DNA of 35,549 nt from Thiobacillaceae bacterium (lineage in GTDB: Bacteria > Pseudomonadota > Gammaproteobacteria > Burkholderiales > Thiobacillaceae): the NCBI GenBank assembly GCA_025458005.1, contig JALOTG010000003.1, forward strand, positions 1-35,549, read 5' to 3'. Made by a program: the position numbers and the translations under genes. Shown piece after piece: positions 25,382 to 34,565 of the stretch. The notes under the pieces are model-generated. The model ran no database searches, was not told the origin of the DNA, and saw only the letters and a list, made by a program, of their open reading frames with translations. How positions within the stretch are numbered: position 1 is the stretch's first letter; every line of letters starts with the position of its first letter.

Positions 25382-26530
25382 ATGCAGATCGACAGCCCCT
25401 ATTTCAAGTACGTGGTGGAACTGCTCAAGGTGATGCTGGAGAAGGGCGGCTCCGACCTCTTCATCACCGTCGGCGCACCACCGGCGATCAAGATCCACGG
25501 CGACATGACCCCCTTCGGCGGCAAGCCGGTGAGCCGCGAGCAGGCCGAGGAGATCGTCGCGGCGGTGATGAACGACAAGCAGCGCGACGAGTTCCGCGAC
25601 ACCAAGGAGTGCAACTTCGCCCTCTCCCTGGACGGCATCGGCCGCTTCCGCGTCAACGCCTATGTGCAGCGCGGCTCGCACGGCCTGGTGGCGCGGGTCA
25701 TCAACACCACCATCCCCACCGTGGAAGGCCTCAAGCTGCCACCCGTCCTCAAGGAGGTGGTGATGGAGAAGCGCGGCCTGCTGCTCATGGTCGGCGGCAC
25801 CGGCTCGGGCAAGTCCACCAGCCTGGCGGCCATGCTGGACCACCGCAACGAGCACTCCAAGGGCCACATCATCACCATCGAGGATCCGGTGGAATTCGTC
25901 CACCAGCACAAGCGCTGCCTGATCATGCAGCGCGAGGTGGGGGTGGACACGGACAACTGGCACGCCGCCCTGAAGAACACCCTGCGCCAGGCCCCGGACG
26001 TGATCCTGATCGGCGAGATCCGCGACCGCGACACCATGGACTACGCCATCGCCTTCGCCGAGACCGGCCACCTGTGCCTGGCCACCCTGCACGCCAACAA
26101 TGCCAACCAGGCCCTCGACCGGATCATCAACTTCTTCCCGGCCGACCGCCGCCAGCAGATCCTCATGGACTTGTCGCTGAACCTCAAGGCGGTCGTCTCG
26201 CAGCGCCTGATCCCCGCCGTGGGCGGCGGACGCGCCGCGGCGGTGGAGATCATGCTCAACACGCCGCGGGTGGCCGACCTGATACTCAAGGGCCAGGTGC
26301 ACGAGATCAAGGAGGCAATGGCCAAGTCCAAGGACCTGGGCATGCGCACCTTCGACCAGGCCCTGTTCGAACTGTGCCAGGCGGGCCGGGTGGAGCCGGA
26401 GACCGCCCTGCGCTACGCCGACTCCTACAACGAGCTGCGCCTGATGCTCAAGAACATGGTGCGCCGCGCCCCGCTGGAGGCCGAGGCGGAGGTGGGCGAG
26501 GCGGACGACAACGGCCTGTCGCTGGTCTGA
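25382..26530 (+). CDS. pilU: Type IV pilus retraction ATPase PilU
   Basis: A 382-residue PilT-family ATPase: Walker A VGGTGSGKST (about 137-146), Asp box ITIEDPVEFVHQH, Walker B DVILIGEIRDRDT, His box HLCLATLHANNANQALDRI. The stretch IMQREVGVDTDNWHAALKNTLRQAPDVI and the extended C-terminal tail ending EVGEADDNGLSLV are PilU-like rather than PilT-like. PilU forms a hexamer that works with PilT at the inner-membrane base to retract type IV pili. GGAGATGAC precedes the ATG. No pilT lies upstream, so the usual pilT-pilU pair is split here. Confidence 0.93.
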   Translation: MQIDSPYFKYVVELLKVMLEKGGSDLFITVGAPPAIKIHGDMTPFGGKPVSREQAEEIVAAVMNDKQRDEFRDTKECNFALSLDGIGRFRVNAYVQRGSHGLVARVINTTIPTVEGLKLPPVLKEVVMEKRGLLLMVGGTGSGKSTSLAAMLDHRNEHSKGHIITIEDPVEFVHQHKRCLIMQREVGVDTDNWHAALKNTLRQAPDVILIGEIRDRDTMDYAIAFAETGHLCLATLHANNANQALDRIINFFPADRRQQILMDLSLNLKAVVSQRLIPAVGGGRAAAVEIMLNTPRVADLILKGQVHEIKEAMAKSKDLGMRTFDQALFELCQAGRVEPETALRYADSYNELRLMLKNMVRRAPLEAEAEVGEADDNGLSLV

Positions 26531-26535
26531 ACGGC

Positions 26536-26564
26536 TTGCCTCCCGACCGCCATGACCCTATATT
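26536..26564 (+). promoter_or_regulatory. Promoter of rnpB
   Basis: TTGCCT (26536-26541), a 17-base spacer and TATATT (26559-26564) predict transcription start at 26571, which coincides with the first base of the RNase P RNA deduced from its closing stem. The promoter begins five bases after the pilU stop. Confidence 0.8.
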
Positions 26565-26570
26565 GCCCAC

Positions 26571-26949
26571 GGGAGTCGGCCAGACAGCCGCTGCATCCCT
26601 GATGCAGAGGAAAGTCCGGGCTCCATAGGGCAGGGTGCCAGGTAACGCCTGGGCGCTATAAGTCGAAAGACCCAAGGCGACGGACAGTGGAACAGAAAAC
26701 ATACCGCCGATGGCCGGCGCACGGGGCAACCCGGCACCGGATCAGGCAAGGTTGAAATGGCGGGGTAAGAGCCCACCGCGTCCCCGGCAACGGGAACGGC
26801 ACGCAAAACCCCACCCGGAGCAAGGCCAAATAGGCAGACGACGAGGCGGCCCGCCGAGTCTGCGGGTAGGCTGCACGAGGCGGCGGGCGACCGCCGTCCC
26901 AGATGAATGGCTGTCCACGACAGAACCCGGCTTATCGGCCGGCTCCCCT
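26571..26949 (+). ncRNA. rnpB: RNase P RNA, class A
   Basis: Not in the ORF track. Universally conserved blocks are present in order: CCAGACAG near the 5' end, GAGGAAAGTCCGGGCTCC, ATAGGGCAGGGTGCCAGGTAA, ACCGCCGATGGCC, GGTAAGAGCCCACCG, GGAGCAAGGCCAAATAG, GGGTAGGCTGC, AGATGAATGGCTGTCC, and ACAGAACCCGGCTTATCGG. GGGAGTCGGCC at the start pairs with GGCCGGCTCCC at the end, giving a length of about 379 nt. This is the catalytic RNA that removes 5' leaders from pre-tRNAs. No clear intrinsic terminator follows: the pyrimidine-rich CTCTCTCCCC at the 3' end lacks T-runs. The gap to mraZ holds only the mraZ control region and GTGCA-TTATT-TGCAC (27059-27073). Confidence 0.98.
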
Positions 26950-27142
26950 CTCTCCCCGCCCTGCGCGCGCAATGCCTGAACAGCACCCGACCCCGATCGG
27001 GCCGCAAGTTGACCCGGCGCGACCCAATCCTGAGAATCTACTTTAACTTCAACCTCTAGTGCATTATTTGCACGACATCTCGCTGGCCTTGCAACGTCGG
27101 CGGTAAGTCCTTGTTCGGATTAAAAAAAACCACGTATTTCCC

Positions 27143-27172
27143 TTGACGGTGGAATATTTGTCCCACTATAGT
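27143..27172 (+). promoter_or_regulatory. Predicted promoter of the dcw cluster
   Basis: TTGACG (27143-27148), 18-base spacer, TATAGT (27167-27172), start near 27179. The -10 is embedded in a perfect 14-bp palindrome, CCCACTATAGTGGG (27162-27175), whose right half is the first MraZ box. Hexamers and spacing are the same as I see for the zapB-like/zapA promoter. Confidence 0.7.
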
Positions 27173-27215
27173 GGGTAGGAGTGGGGAAAAGTGGAGGAAA
27201 GTGCAGCCGAGTGGG
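27171..27215 (+). promoter_or_regulatory. MraZ operator (ten-base-spaced GTGGG repeats)
   Basis: GTGGG at 27171, GTGGG at 27181, GTGGA at 27191, GTGCA at 27201 and GTGGG at 27211, each exactly ten bases apart. Known MraZ proteins bind TGGGN repeats separated by five bases, one per helical turn, and repress their own operon. Position from the -10 to about +37 fits repression. An extra inverted CCCAC (27162-27166) lies on the -10. Confidence 0.88.
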
Positions 27216-27237
27216 CAACCCGGCTGCCGGGCGACAG

Positions 27238-27708
27238 ATGTTTCGAGGGCTCTCACCGTTGGCGTTGGATGGCAAAGGCAGGCTGGCCATCCCGACCCGC
27301 TACCGCGAACTGCTGATGCAGCGCTGCGGCGGGCACCTCATCGTCACCCTCGACCCGAGCGGCTGCCTGCTGCTCTACCCCTTCCCGGAATGGGAACCCA
27401 TCGAACAGAGGCTCAACGCCCTGCCCAGCTTCAGCCCGATCAGCCGGCACATGCAGCGCATCCTGGTGGGTTCCGCCACCGACCTGGACCTCGACGGCGC
27501 CGGCCGCATCCTCCTGCCGGCGCCGCTGCGCGAGAAGGCCCGGCTGGAGAGGGACGTGGTCCTGGTCGGCCAGGGCAACAAGTTCGAGATCTGGAACGAC
27601 CAGGCCTGGCAGGCCCAGTTCGACGCGGCCGCCGATCTGCCCGGCATGCTGGAGGAGGCCATGCGCAAGGGAGAGGTCCCCGATGAGCTCAAGGGCTTCT
27701 CGCTGTGA
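27238..27708 (+). CDS. mraZ: Transcriptional regulator MraZ
   Basis: A 156-residue protein with two AbrB-like swapped-hairpin units: [25 protein letters not shown] at the N terminus and [24 protein letters not shown] from about residue 78. The DxxGR(L/I) signature is present in both. MraZ forms an oligomeric ring that binds the repeats upstream of its own gene and controls the dcw cluster. ATG 27238 is preferred over the track's 27181 GTG because MFRG is the conserved N terminus and the upstream part is operator DNA. Its stop overlaps the rsmH start as GTGA. Confidence 0.96.
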   Translation: MFRGLSPLALDGKGRLAIPTRYRELLMQRCGGHLIVTLDPSGCLLLYPFPEWEPIEQRLNALPSFSPISRHMQRILVGSATDLDLDGAGRILLPAPLREKARLERDVVLVGQGNKFEIWNDQAWQAQFDAAADLPGMLEEAMRKGEVPDELKGFSL

Positions 27709-28649
27709 ACCACGGGCATCTGCCTGTCCTGCTGGAAGAAACCATGACCGCCCTGCACATCGATCCGGACGGCGCCTATGTGGATGCCACCTTCGGGCGG
27801 GGTGGCCACAGCCGCGCCCTGCTGGCCAGGCTGGGTCCGGCGGGACGGCTGCTGGCGCTGGATCGCGACCCGGAAGCGGTAGACGCGGGGCGGGCGCTCG
27901 TCGATCCGCGCTTTTCCCTGCGCCACGCGTCATTCAGCGAACTCGGTGCGGCGCTGCGCGGCGCGGGCGTGCAGGCGGTGGATGGGGTGCTGTTCGACCT
28001 GGGCGTGTCGAGCCCGCAGCTGGACACGCCGGCGCGGGGCTTCAGCTTTCGCCACGACGCCCCCCTGGACATGCGCATGGACACCAGCCGCGGGCAGACC
28101 GCGGCGGAATGGCTGAACGGCGCCGATGAAGACGAGATCGCGAGGGTCATCAGGGATTATGGCGAGGAGCGGTTTGCTAAGTCGGTTGCAAGGGCGATTG
28201 TCGCGGCAAGGCGCGACGCGCCGATCACCACCACTGGCCAGCTCGCCCGCCTCGCCGCCCAGGCGGTGCGTACCCGCGAGCGCGGCCAGGATCCCGCCAC
28301 GCGGACCTTCCAGGCTGTCCGGATTTACATTAACCGGGAGCTTGAGGAGTTGGCTGCGGCGCTGCCCCAGGCGGTCGACCTGCTCAGGCCCGGCGGGAGG
28401 CTGGCGGTGATCAGCTTCCACTCCCTGGAAGACCGCATGGTGAAACGCTTCATGCGCGCCGAGGCACAGGGCGACGACATCCCCGCAGAGATCCCCATGC
28501 CCCACAAGGCGTTGCGGCCGGGGCGGCTGCGCGTGGTCGGCCGGGCACAGCGCGCCTCCGCCGCGGAGGCGGCCGCCAACCCGCGCGCCCGCAGCGCCGT
28601 GCTGCGCGTCGCGGAGCGGACTGGCGCGGCGGGGAGTACGGCATGCTGA
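27705..28649 (+). CDS. rsmH: 16S rRNA (cytosine-1402-N4)-methyltransferase
   Basis: A 314-residue protein, normal RsmH (MraW) length. [13 protein letters not shown], the AdoMet site [44 protein letters not shown] and [16 protein letters not shown] are family signatures. It methylates N4 of C1402 in the ribosomal P site, together with RsmI. The start is GTG, overlapping the mraZ stop (GTGA). FtsL begins inside its last seven bases. Second gene of the dcw operon. Confidence 0.97.
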   Translation: MNHGHLPVLLEETMTALHIDPDGAYVDATFGRGGHSRALLARLGPAGRLLALDRDPEAVDAGRALVDPRFSLRHASFSELGAALRGAGVQAVDGVLFDLGVSSPQLDTPARGFSFRHDAPLDMRMDTSRGQTAAEWLNGADEDEIARVIRDYGEERFAKSVARAIVAARRDAPITTTGQLARLAAQAVRTRERGQDPATRTFQAVRIYINRELEELAAALPQAVDLLRPGGRLAVISFHSLEDRMVKRFMRAEAQGDDIPAEIPMPHKALRPGRLRVVGRAQRASAAEAAANPRARSAVLRVAERTGAAGSTAC

Positions 28650-28921
28650 AGGTCAATCTGGCCCTCGCCCTGGTCCTGCTCGCCTGCGCCATGTCCGTGG
28701 TGTCGGCCCGCCACACGGCGCGCCAGCTGTTCGTGACCCTGCAGCAGGAACAGTCCCGGGCCCGGGAGCTGGACATCGAGTGGGGGCGCCTGCTCCTGGA
28801 ACAGAGCACCTGGGCCATGCACACCCGGGTGGAGGTGGTGGCCCGCCACCAGCTGCAGATGTCGGTGCCGGACCCGGCCCGCATCCACCTGATCCGGCCG
28901 GCGCGGGAGGAAGCGCGATGA
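28643..28921 (+). CDS. ftsL: Cell division protein FtsL
   Basis: A 92-residue bitopic membrane protein: one helix near the N terminus ([19 protein letters not shown]) followed by a periplasmic coiled coil ([40 protein letters not shown]). The length, [13 protein letters not shown] block and position between rsmH and ftsI identify FtsL, part of the FtsQLB complex that activates septal wall synthesis. The start overlaps rsmH and the stop overlaps ftsI (ATGA), so translation is coupled on both sides. Confidence 0.95.
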   Translation: MLKVNLALALVLLACAMSVVSARHTARQLFVTLQQEQSRARELDIEWGRLLLEQSTWAMHTRVEVVARHQLQMSVPDPARIHLIRPAREEAR

Positions 28922-30681
28922 CGCGCGCGGCGAAAACGAGCCGGCATGCCAATCGTCATGCCAATCCCCTGCTGCGGCTGGACCTGCAGCGCTGGCGGAT
29001 GCGGCTGGTGATGACCCTGATCTTCGGCGGCTTCGCCGCGCTCACCGTGCGCGCGGCCTACCTGCAGGCCTGGCAGACCGATTTCCTGAGCGACCAGGGC
29101 GACAAGCGCATGAACCGCGTCATCCCCATCCCCGCCCATCGCGGCATGGTGCTGGATCGTCGCGGCGAGCCCCTGGCCATCAGCACCCCGGTGGAGTCCC
29201 TCTGGGTCAACCCGCGCGAGGCCCGGCCGGACGCAGTCCAGGTCCAGTCCCTGGCTGGCCTGCTGCAGACCGATCCGGACCCGCTGGCCCGGCTGTTCGC
29301 CGACGACGCGCGCACCTTCGTCTACCTGAAGCGGCAGATGCCGCCCGACGTGGCCCGGAGCTGCCTGGCCCTCGGCATCAAGGGGCTGTACGCCATCCCG
29401 GAGTTTCGCCGCTACTACCCGGCCGGCGAGGTGATGGCCCAGGTCGTGGGGCTCACCAACATCGAGGACGCCGGCCTGGAGGGCCTGGAATTCGCCTACA
29501 ACACCTGGCTGGCCGGCGAGGCCGGCATGAAGCGCGTGATACGCGACCGCAAGGGCAACGTGGTGGAGGAACTGGACCTGCTGCGGCTGCCCAAGCCCGG
29601 CAACGATCTCTACCTGTCCTTCAACCTGCAGATCCAGTATCTGGCCTACCGGGAGCTGTCCGAGGCGGTACGCGAGAATCGCGCGCGGGCCGGTTCGGTG
29701 GTGGTGCTGGATGCCCGCACCGGCGAGATCCTGGCGCTGGCCAATCTGCCTTCCTACAACCCCAACAACCGGGCCACCCTGTCCGCCGAGCGCGCCCGCA
29801 ACCGGGCCGCCACCGACGCCTTCGAGCCCGGTTCGACCATGAAGCCGTTCCTGATGGCCGCCGCCCTGGACGCCGGCGTGGTGACCCCGGAGACGCGCAT
29901 CGATACCGGGCCGGGCTATTACTACATCGGCGACAAGCGCATCACCGACGTGCACCCCAAGGGGGTGCTGACGGCGGCCGAGTCCATACAGGTGTCCAGC
30001 AACGTGGTCGCCGCCCGCATCGCCATGGACCTCAAGGCCGAGGACTACTGGCGCCTGCTCACCCACGCCGGCTTCGGCAAGCCGCCCGGCGCCGGCCTGC
30101 CCGGCGAGGCGGGCGGACGCCTGCGCCCCTACAACACCTGGCGCCCGATCGAGAAGGCCACCATGTCCTTCGGCCACGGCCTGTCGGTCAGTCTGCTGCA
30201 GCTGGCGCGCGCCTACGCCGCCTTCGCCAACGACGGCGTGATGCCGCCGCTGACCGTGCTCAAGCGGCGCGAGGCGGTCATCGGCCAGCGGGTGATGTCC
30301 GAGAAGGCCGCGCGGCAGGTGCGCGAAATGCTGGAGATGGTCACCCAGAACGAGGGCACCGCGCCCCAAGCCAGGGTCATGGGCTACCGCGTCGCCGGCA
30401 AGACCGGCACCGCCCACAAGCTGGTGGGCGGCGCCTACGCGCCGAACAAGTACATTGCCTCCTTCGTCGGCATGGCGCCGGCTTCCAACCCCCGTCTGGT
30501 GGTGGCGGTGATGATCGACGAACCGTCCGAGAAGCGCTACTACGGCGGGCTGGTGGCCGGACCGGTGTTCTCCCGCGTGATGGGCGGCGCCCTGCGGCTG
30601 ATGGCCCTGCCGCCGGATGCCCCCATGGATGCCGAAACCGCGCCCAACAGCGCGGCGCCGGTGATCGGCGAGGCGGCATGA
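28918..30681 (+). CDS. ftsI: Septal peptidoglycan transpeptidase FtsI (PBP3)
   Basis: A 587-residue class B penicillin-binding protein. A basic cytoplasmic N terminus (with RHANRHAN, a small 12-bp DNA repeat) precedes one membrane helix (about 28-50). The N-terminal periplasmic module starts near IPAHRGMVLDRRGEPLA. The transpeptidase domain has the active-site motifs STMK (about residue 306), SSN (about 361) and KTGT (about 495). It cross-links septal peptidoglycan with FtsW. ATG 28918 overlaps the ftsL stop; the track's 28780 start is an upstream shadow. Its own stop overlaps the murE ATG. Confidence 0.97.
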   Translation: MTRAAKTSRHANRHANPLLRLDLQRWRMRLVMTLIFGGFAALTVRAAYLQAWQTDFLSDQGDKRMNRVIPIPAHRGMVLDRRGEPLAISTPVESLWVNPREARPDAVQVQSLAGLLQTDPDPLARLFADDARTFVYLKRQMPPDVARSCLALGIKGLYAIPEFRRYYPAGEVMAQVVGLTNIEDAGLEGLEFAYNTWLAGEAGMKRVIRDRKGNVVEELDLLRLPKPGNDLYLSFNLQIQYLAYRELSEAVRENRARAGSVVVLDARTGEILALANLPSYNPNNRATLSAERARNRAATDAFEPGSTMKPFLMAAALDAGVVTPETRIDTGPGYYYIGDKRITDVHPKGVLTAAESIQVSSNVVAARIAMDLKAEDYWRLLTHAGFGKPPGAGLPGEAGGRLRPYNTWRPIEKATMSFGHGLSVSLLQLARAYAAFANDGVMPPLTVLKRREAVIGQRVMSEKAARQVREMLEMVTQNEGTAPQARVMGYRVAGKTGTAHKLVGGAYAPNKYIASFVGMAPASNPRLVVAVMIDEPSEKRYYGGLVAGPVFSRVMGGALRLMALPPDAPMDAETAPNSAAPVIGEAA

Positions 30682-32144
30682 GCGCGGACCTCGCCTCCCT
30701 GCTCGCCCGGATCCGGGCCGCGAGCCCCGCCGGCGCGGCGATGACCGCCGACAGCCGGCGCGTCGCTCCCGGCGACGTGTTCCTCGCCTTCCCCGGCGAT
30801 ATCCACGATGGCCGCCACTACATCCCCCAGGCCATCGCCGCCGGGGCGAGCATCGTGCTCTGGGAGGCGCAAGGCCACGCCTGGCCGGCGGACCGGGCAG
30901 TGGCCAACCTGCCCTTGCCCGGCCTGCGCGGACTGGCCCCGCAACTGGCGGCGGCCTGGTATGGCGAGCCGTCCCGGCAGCTGTGGATGATCGGCGTCAC
31001 CGGCACCAACGGCAAGACCTCCATCAGCCACTGGTTGGCCCACGCCCTGACCGAGGCCGGACAGCGCACCGCCATCCTGGGCACCCTGGGCAACGGCTTT
31101 CCGGGCGCACTGGACCCCGCCAGCCACACCACCCCGGACTGCGTCACCCTGCAGTCCCTGCTCGCCCGCTACCGGCGCGAACAGGCCTGGGGCGCGGCGA
31201 TGGAGGTGTCCTCGCACGGCCTCGACCAAGGCCGCGTGGCGGGTACCCATTTCGACGTCGCCGTGCTCACCAACCTGTCCCGCGACCACCTCGATTATCA
31301 CGGCGACATGGCCTGCTACGCCCAGGCCAAGGCCAAGCTGTTCGGCTGGCCGGGCCTGAAGTGGGCGGTACTGAACGTGGACGACGAGTTCGGCCAGTCC
31401 CTGCATGCCCGCTTGCGGGGCAGCGACGTGCGCTGCCTGACCTACGGTTTCGGGGCCGGCGACGTGATCGGCAGCGGCCTCCGGCTGTCCGCCCAGGGAC
31501 TGCGCATGGCGGTGGCCACGCCCTGGGGGGCGAGCGAGATCGAGAGCCCCTTGCTGGGCGAATTCAATGCCTACAACCTCCTGGCGACCCTGGCCACCCT
31601 GCTGGCCAGCGGCCTGCCTCTGCCGGAGGCGGCCGACCTGGCCGGCCGGGCCAGGCCCGTCGCCGGCCGCATGCAGACCGTCGCCGGTGGACCGCGCGAC
31701 CCCACCGTGGTGGTGGACTACGCCCACACCCCGGACGCCCTGGAGAAGACCCTGCTGGCCCTCAGGACCCTCACCCGCGGCCGACTCTGGTGCGTGTTCG
31801 GCGCCGGCGGCGGGCGCGACCACGGCAAGCGGCCGTTGATGGGCGGCATTGCCGCCGCCCTCGCCGACCACGTCATCGTTACCAGCGATAACCCGCGCAA
31901 CGAGGACCCCGCCCAGATCATCGCCGAGATCCTGGCCGGCATGCCGCCCGGCCAGAACGCCATCGCCGACCGCGCCGAGGCCATCCGCGCCGCCATCCGC
32001 GAGGCCCGCGCGGAGGACGTGGTGTTGGTCGCCGGCAAGGGGCACGAGGACTACCAGGAGGCGCACGGCGTGCGCCAGTATTTCTCGGACAGCGCCGTGG
32101 CCGAGGCGGCCCTGCTGGAAAGGAGCGGCCATGCGCCTGAGTGA
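30678..32144 (+). CDS. murE: UDP-MurNAc-tripeptide synthetase MurE
   Basis: A 488-residue Mur ligase with P-loop VTGTNGKTS (about 108), HTTPD, the carbamylated-Lys helix YAQAKAKLF and DYAHTPDALEKTL. The motif DNPRNEDP (about residue 404) marks specificity for meso-diaminopimelate, so the cell should have DAP-type peptidoglycan. It adds meso-DAP to UDP-MurNAc-L-Ala-D-Glu in the cytoplasm. Start overlaps ftsI by ATGA, and murF begins 14 bases before its stop. Confidence 0.97.
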   Translation: MSADLASLLARIRAASPAGAAMTADSRRVAPGDVFLAFPGDIHDGRHYIPQAIAAGASIVLWEAQGHAWPADRAVANLPLPGLRGLAPQLAAAWYGEPSRQLWMIGVTGTNGKTSISHWLAHALTEAGQRTAILGTLGNGFPGALDPASHTTPDCVTLQSLLARYRREQAWGAAMEVSSHGLDQGRVAGTHFDVAVLTNLSRDHLDYHGDMACYAQAKAKLFGWPGLKWAVLNVDDEFGQSLHARLRGSDVRCLTYGFGAGDVIGSGLRLSAQGLRMAVATPWGASEIESPLLGEFNAYNLLATLATLLASGLPLPEAADLAGRARPVAGRMQTVAGGPRDPTVVVDYAHTPDALEKTLLALRTLTRGRLWCVFGAGGGRDHGKRPLMGGIAAALADHVIVTSDNPRNEDPAQIIAEILAGMPPGQNAIADRAEAIRAAIREARAEDVVLVAGKGHEDYQEAHGVRQYFSDSAVAEAALLERSGHAPE

Positions 32145-33489
32145 CGCCGCCCAGGCCCTGAATGCCGTCATGGTCGGCGCGGACGTGGACTTCACCGCCG
32201 TTTCCACCGACAGCCGCCGCCTGCCGCCGGGCTGCCTGTTCATCGCCCTGCGCGGCCCGCGCTTCGACGGCCACGCCTACGCCGCCGCCGCCCTGGACCA
32301 GGGCGCGGCGGCGGTGATGGTGGAGGCGTCCTCCACCTCACCCCTCGCCCCTCACCCCTCACTGCGAGTCGCGGACACGCGACTCGCGCTCGGCCGGCTC
32401 GCCGCCTGGCACCGCCAGCGGATGCCCGCCCGGCTGATCGCCATCACCGGCAGCAACGGCAAGACCACGGTCAAGGAGATGACCGCCGCCATCCTGCGCG
32501 CCCACGCCGGGGAGGATGTCGTGCTGGCCACCGAGGGCAACCTGAACAACGACATCGGCATGCCGCTGACCCTGCTGCGCCTCGCTCCCCAGCACCGTTA
32601 CGCGGTGATCGAGATGGGCATGAACCACGCCGGCGAGATCGACTACATGACCCGCCTGGCCCAGCCCGACGTGGCCCTGGTGAACAACGCCCAGCGCGCC
32701 CACCTGGAAGGCCTCGCCACGGTGGAGGCGATCGCCCGCGCCAAGGGGGAGATCTACGCCGGGCTCAAGCCCGACGGCATCGCCCTGATCAACGCCGACG
32801 ATCCCCACGCCGACCTGTGGCGGGGACTCAACGCGCGGCACCGGGTGCTGACCTTCGGCCTGGACGCGGCGGACATCCGCGCCGAGCATCGCCTGTCGGA
32901 ACTGGGCGCCGAACTGGCCCTGCAGACTCCCGCCGGGGAGACCGCCATCCAGCTGCGGGTCCCCGGCCTGCACAACGTGCGCAACGCGGTCGCCGCCGCG
33001 GCCGTCGCCCATGCCCTGGGCCTCCCGCTGGAGGCGGTGGCGCGCGGCCTGGCGACCTACGCCGGGGTGAAGGGGCGCCTGCAGAGCCACCCCTGCATCC
33101 TGGGCGCCCGCCTGATCGACGACACCTACAACGCCAACCCGGACTCGGTGAGCGCCGCCATCCAGGTCCTCGGCAGCCAGCCCGGCACCCGCATCCTGGT
33201 GCTCGGCGACATGGGCGAACTGGGTCCCGGCGCGGCGGACCTGCACCGGGAGATCGGCGCGCGCGCGCGCTCGGCCGGTATCCACCGCCTGCTCGCCCTG
33301 GGCGAACTGTCCGCCCACGCGGTCGAGGGCTTCGGACCGGGCGGCATGCACTTCGAGCGCATCGAGGAGCTGCTGGCGGAGATCGAGGTCGCCCTGGGAG
33401 CGGAGGTGACGGTGCTGGTGAAGGGCTCCCGCTTCATGCGCATGGAACGCATCGTCGAAAGCTTCAAGGAGGCCCAGGTATGCTCCTGA
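32131..33489 (+). CDS. murF: UDP-MurNAc-tripeptide:D-Ala-D-Ala ligase MurF
   Basis: A 452-residue Mur ligase with P-loop ITGSNGKTT (about 106), [14 protein letters not shown], and [10 protein letters not shown]. It adds D-Ala-D-Ala to complete UDP-MurNAc-pentapeptide. AAAGGAGCGGCC before ATG 32131 fixes the start; the track's 31849 start is a murE shadow. Oddity: residues about 69-86 ([19 protein letters not shown]) are encoded by four heptamer repeats plus a perfect 10-bp hairpin. This falls in the variable loop before the conserved VxDTRxALG. By hand alignment the loop is only about three residues longer than in E. coli MurF. Confidence 0.97.
   Translation: MRLSDAAQALNAVMVGADVDFTAVSTDSRRLPPGCLFIALRGPRFDGHAYAAAALDQGAAAVMVEASSTSPLAPHPSLRVADTRLALGRLAAWHRQRMPARLIAITGSNGKTTVKEMTAAILRAHAGEDVVLATEGNLNNDIGMPLTLLRLAPQHRYAVIEMGMNHAGEIDYMTRLAQPDVALVNNAQRAHLEGLATVEAIARAKGEIYAGLKPDGIALINADDPHADLWRGLNARHRVLTFGLDAADIRAEHRLSELGAELALQTPAGETAIQLRVPGLHNVRNAVAAAAVAHALGLPLEAVARGLATYAGVKGRLQSHPCILGARLIDDTYNANPDSVSAAIQVLGSQPGTRILVLGDMGELGPGAADLHREIGARARSAGIHRLLALGELSAHAVEGFGPGGMHFERIEELLAEIEVALGAEVTVLVKGSRFMRMERIVESFKEAQVCS
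32336..32387. repeat. Heptamer tandem repeat plus perfect hairpin inside murF
   Basis: Four 7-base units, CCTCACC, CCTCGCC, CCTCACC, CCTCACT, span 32336-32363. Directly after them GCGAGTCGCG (32364-32373) pairs perfectly with CGCGACTCGC (32378-32387) around GACA. The heptamer is the same as in the repeats flanking the 148-residue gene near 23.4-23.8 kb. The murF frame reads through both parts. Confidence 0.85.
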
Positions 33490-34565
33490 TGCTCGCCCAG
33501 TGGCTGGGCCACGACATCCGCGCCTTCAACGTCTTCCAGTACATCACCCTGCGCGCGGTGCTGGCGGCCCTCACCGCGCTGGTGATCTCCTTCGTCGTCG
33601 GCCCCTGGATGATCCGCAAGCTCACCGCCCTCAAGGTCGGCCAGCCGGTGCGCGACGACGGCCCGCAGACCCACCTGGTGAAGGCCGGCACGCCGACCAT
33701 GGGCGGCGCCCTGATCCTCGCCGCCATCATCGCCACCACCCTGCTGTGGGCGGACCTGACCAACCGCTACGTGTGGATCTCGCTGCTCACCCTGGTGGGT
33801 TTCGGCGCCATCGGCTGGGTGGACGACTGGCGCAAGGTGGTGGAGAAGAACCCCAAGGGCCTGGCCTCGCGCTGGAAGTACTTCTGGCAGTCGGTCATCG
33901 CCATCCTCATCGCCGCCTGGCTGGCCTGGTCGGCCCACCTGCCGGCCCAGACCGAGCTGATCGTGCCCTTCTTCAAGCAGATCGTCATGCCCCTGGGGGC
34001 GCTGGGCTTCGTGGTGCTGGCCTATTTCGTCATCGTCGGCAGCAGCAACGCCGTGAACCTCACCGACGGCGCGGACGGCCTGGCCATCCTGCCCACCGTC
34101 ATGGTGGCGGGGGCGCTGGCCATCTTCGCCTACGTGGCCGGCCACGCGGTCTTTTCCAAGTACCTGGGCCTGCCGCACATCCCCGGCGCCGGCGAGCTGG
34201 TGGTGTTCTGCGCCGCCATGGTGGGGGCGGGACTCGCCTTTCTCTGGTTCAACGCCTACCCGGCCGAGGTGTTCATGGGCGACGTCGGCGCCCTGGCCCT
34301 GGGCGCCGCCCTGGGCGTGGTGGCGGTGATCACGCGGCAGGAGATCGTGCTGTTCATCATGGGCGGCGTGTTCGTCGCCGAGGCCATCTCGGTGATGGTC
34401 CAGGTCGGCTCCTACAAGCTGCGCGGCAAGCGGGTCTTCCTCATGGCGCCCATCCATCACCACTTCGAGAAGAAGGGCTGGAAGGAAACCCAGGTGGTGG
34501 TCCGCTTCTGGATCATCAGCATGATGCTGGTGCTCATCGGCCTGGCGTCCCTGAAGCTGAGGTGA
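33480..34565 (+). CDS. mraY: Phospho-MurNAc-pentapeptide transferase MraY
   Basis: A 361-residue, ten-helix inner-membrane enzyme of the same length as the E. coli protein. Conserved catalytic blocks are present: [51 protein letters not shown] and [14 protein letters not shown]. It transfers phospho-MurNAc-pentapeptide to undecaprenyl phosphate to give lipid I. AAGGAGG seven bases upstream supports ATG 33480, within the last ten bases of murF; the track's 32817 start is a murF shadow. Its stop TGA shares its last base with the murD ATG. Confidence 0.97.
   Translation: MLLMLAQWLGHDIRAFNVFQYITLRAVLAALTALVISFVVGPWMIRKLTALKVGQPVRDDGPQTHLVKAGTPTMGGALILAAIIATTLLWADLTNRYVWISLLTLVGFGAIGWVDDWRKVVEKNPKGLASRWKYFWQSVIAILIAAWLAWSAHLPAQTELIVPFFKQIVMPLGALGFVVLAYFVIVGSSNAVNLTDGADGLAILPTVMVAGALAIFAYVAGHAVFSKYLGLPHIPGAGELVVFCAAMVGAGLAFLWFNAYPAEVFMGDVGALALGAALGVVAVITRQEIVLFIMGGVFVAEAISVMVQVGSYKLRGKRVFLMAPIHHHFEKKGWKETQVVVRFWIISMMLVLIGLASLKLR

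Noticed and set aside
26710-26979. ORFs on both strands over rnpB
   Set aside because: The sequence is unmistakably RNase P RNA; the ORFs are incidental.
27056-27256. 66-codon minus-strand ORF over the mraZ promoter
   Set aside because: It covers the promoter and MraZ operator, has no recognisable domain, and the DNA is explained as regulatory.
28945-28968. 12-bp direct repeat encoding RHANRHAN in ftsI
   Set aside because: Short and in the variable cytoplasmic N terminus; probably simple slippage, with no evidence of function.
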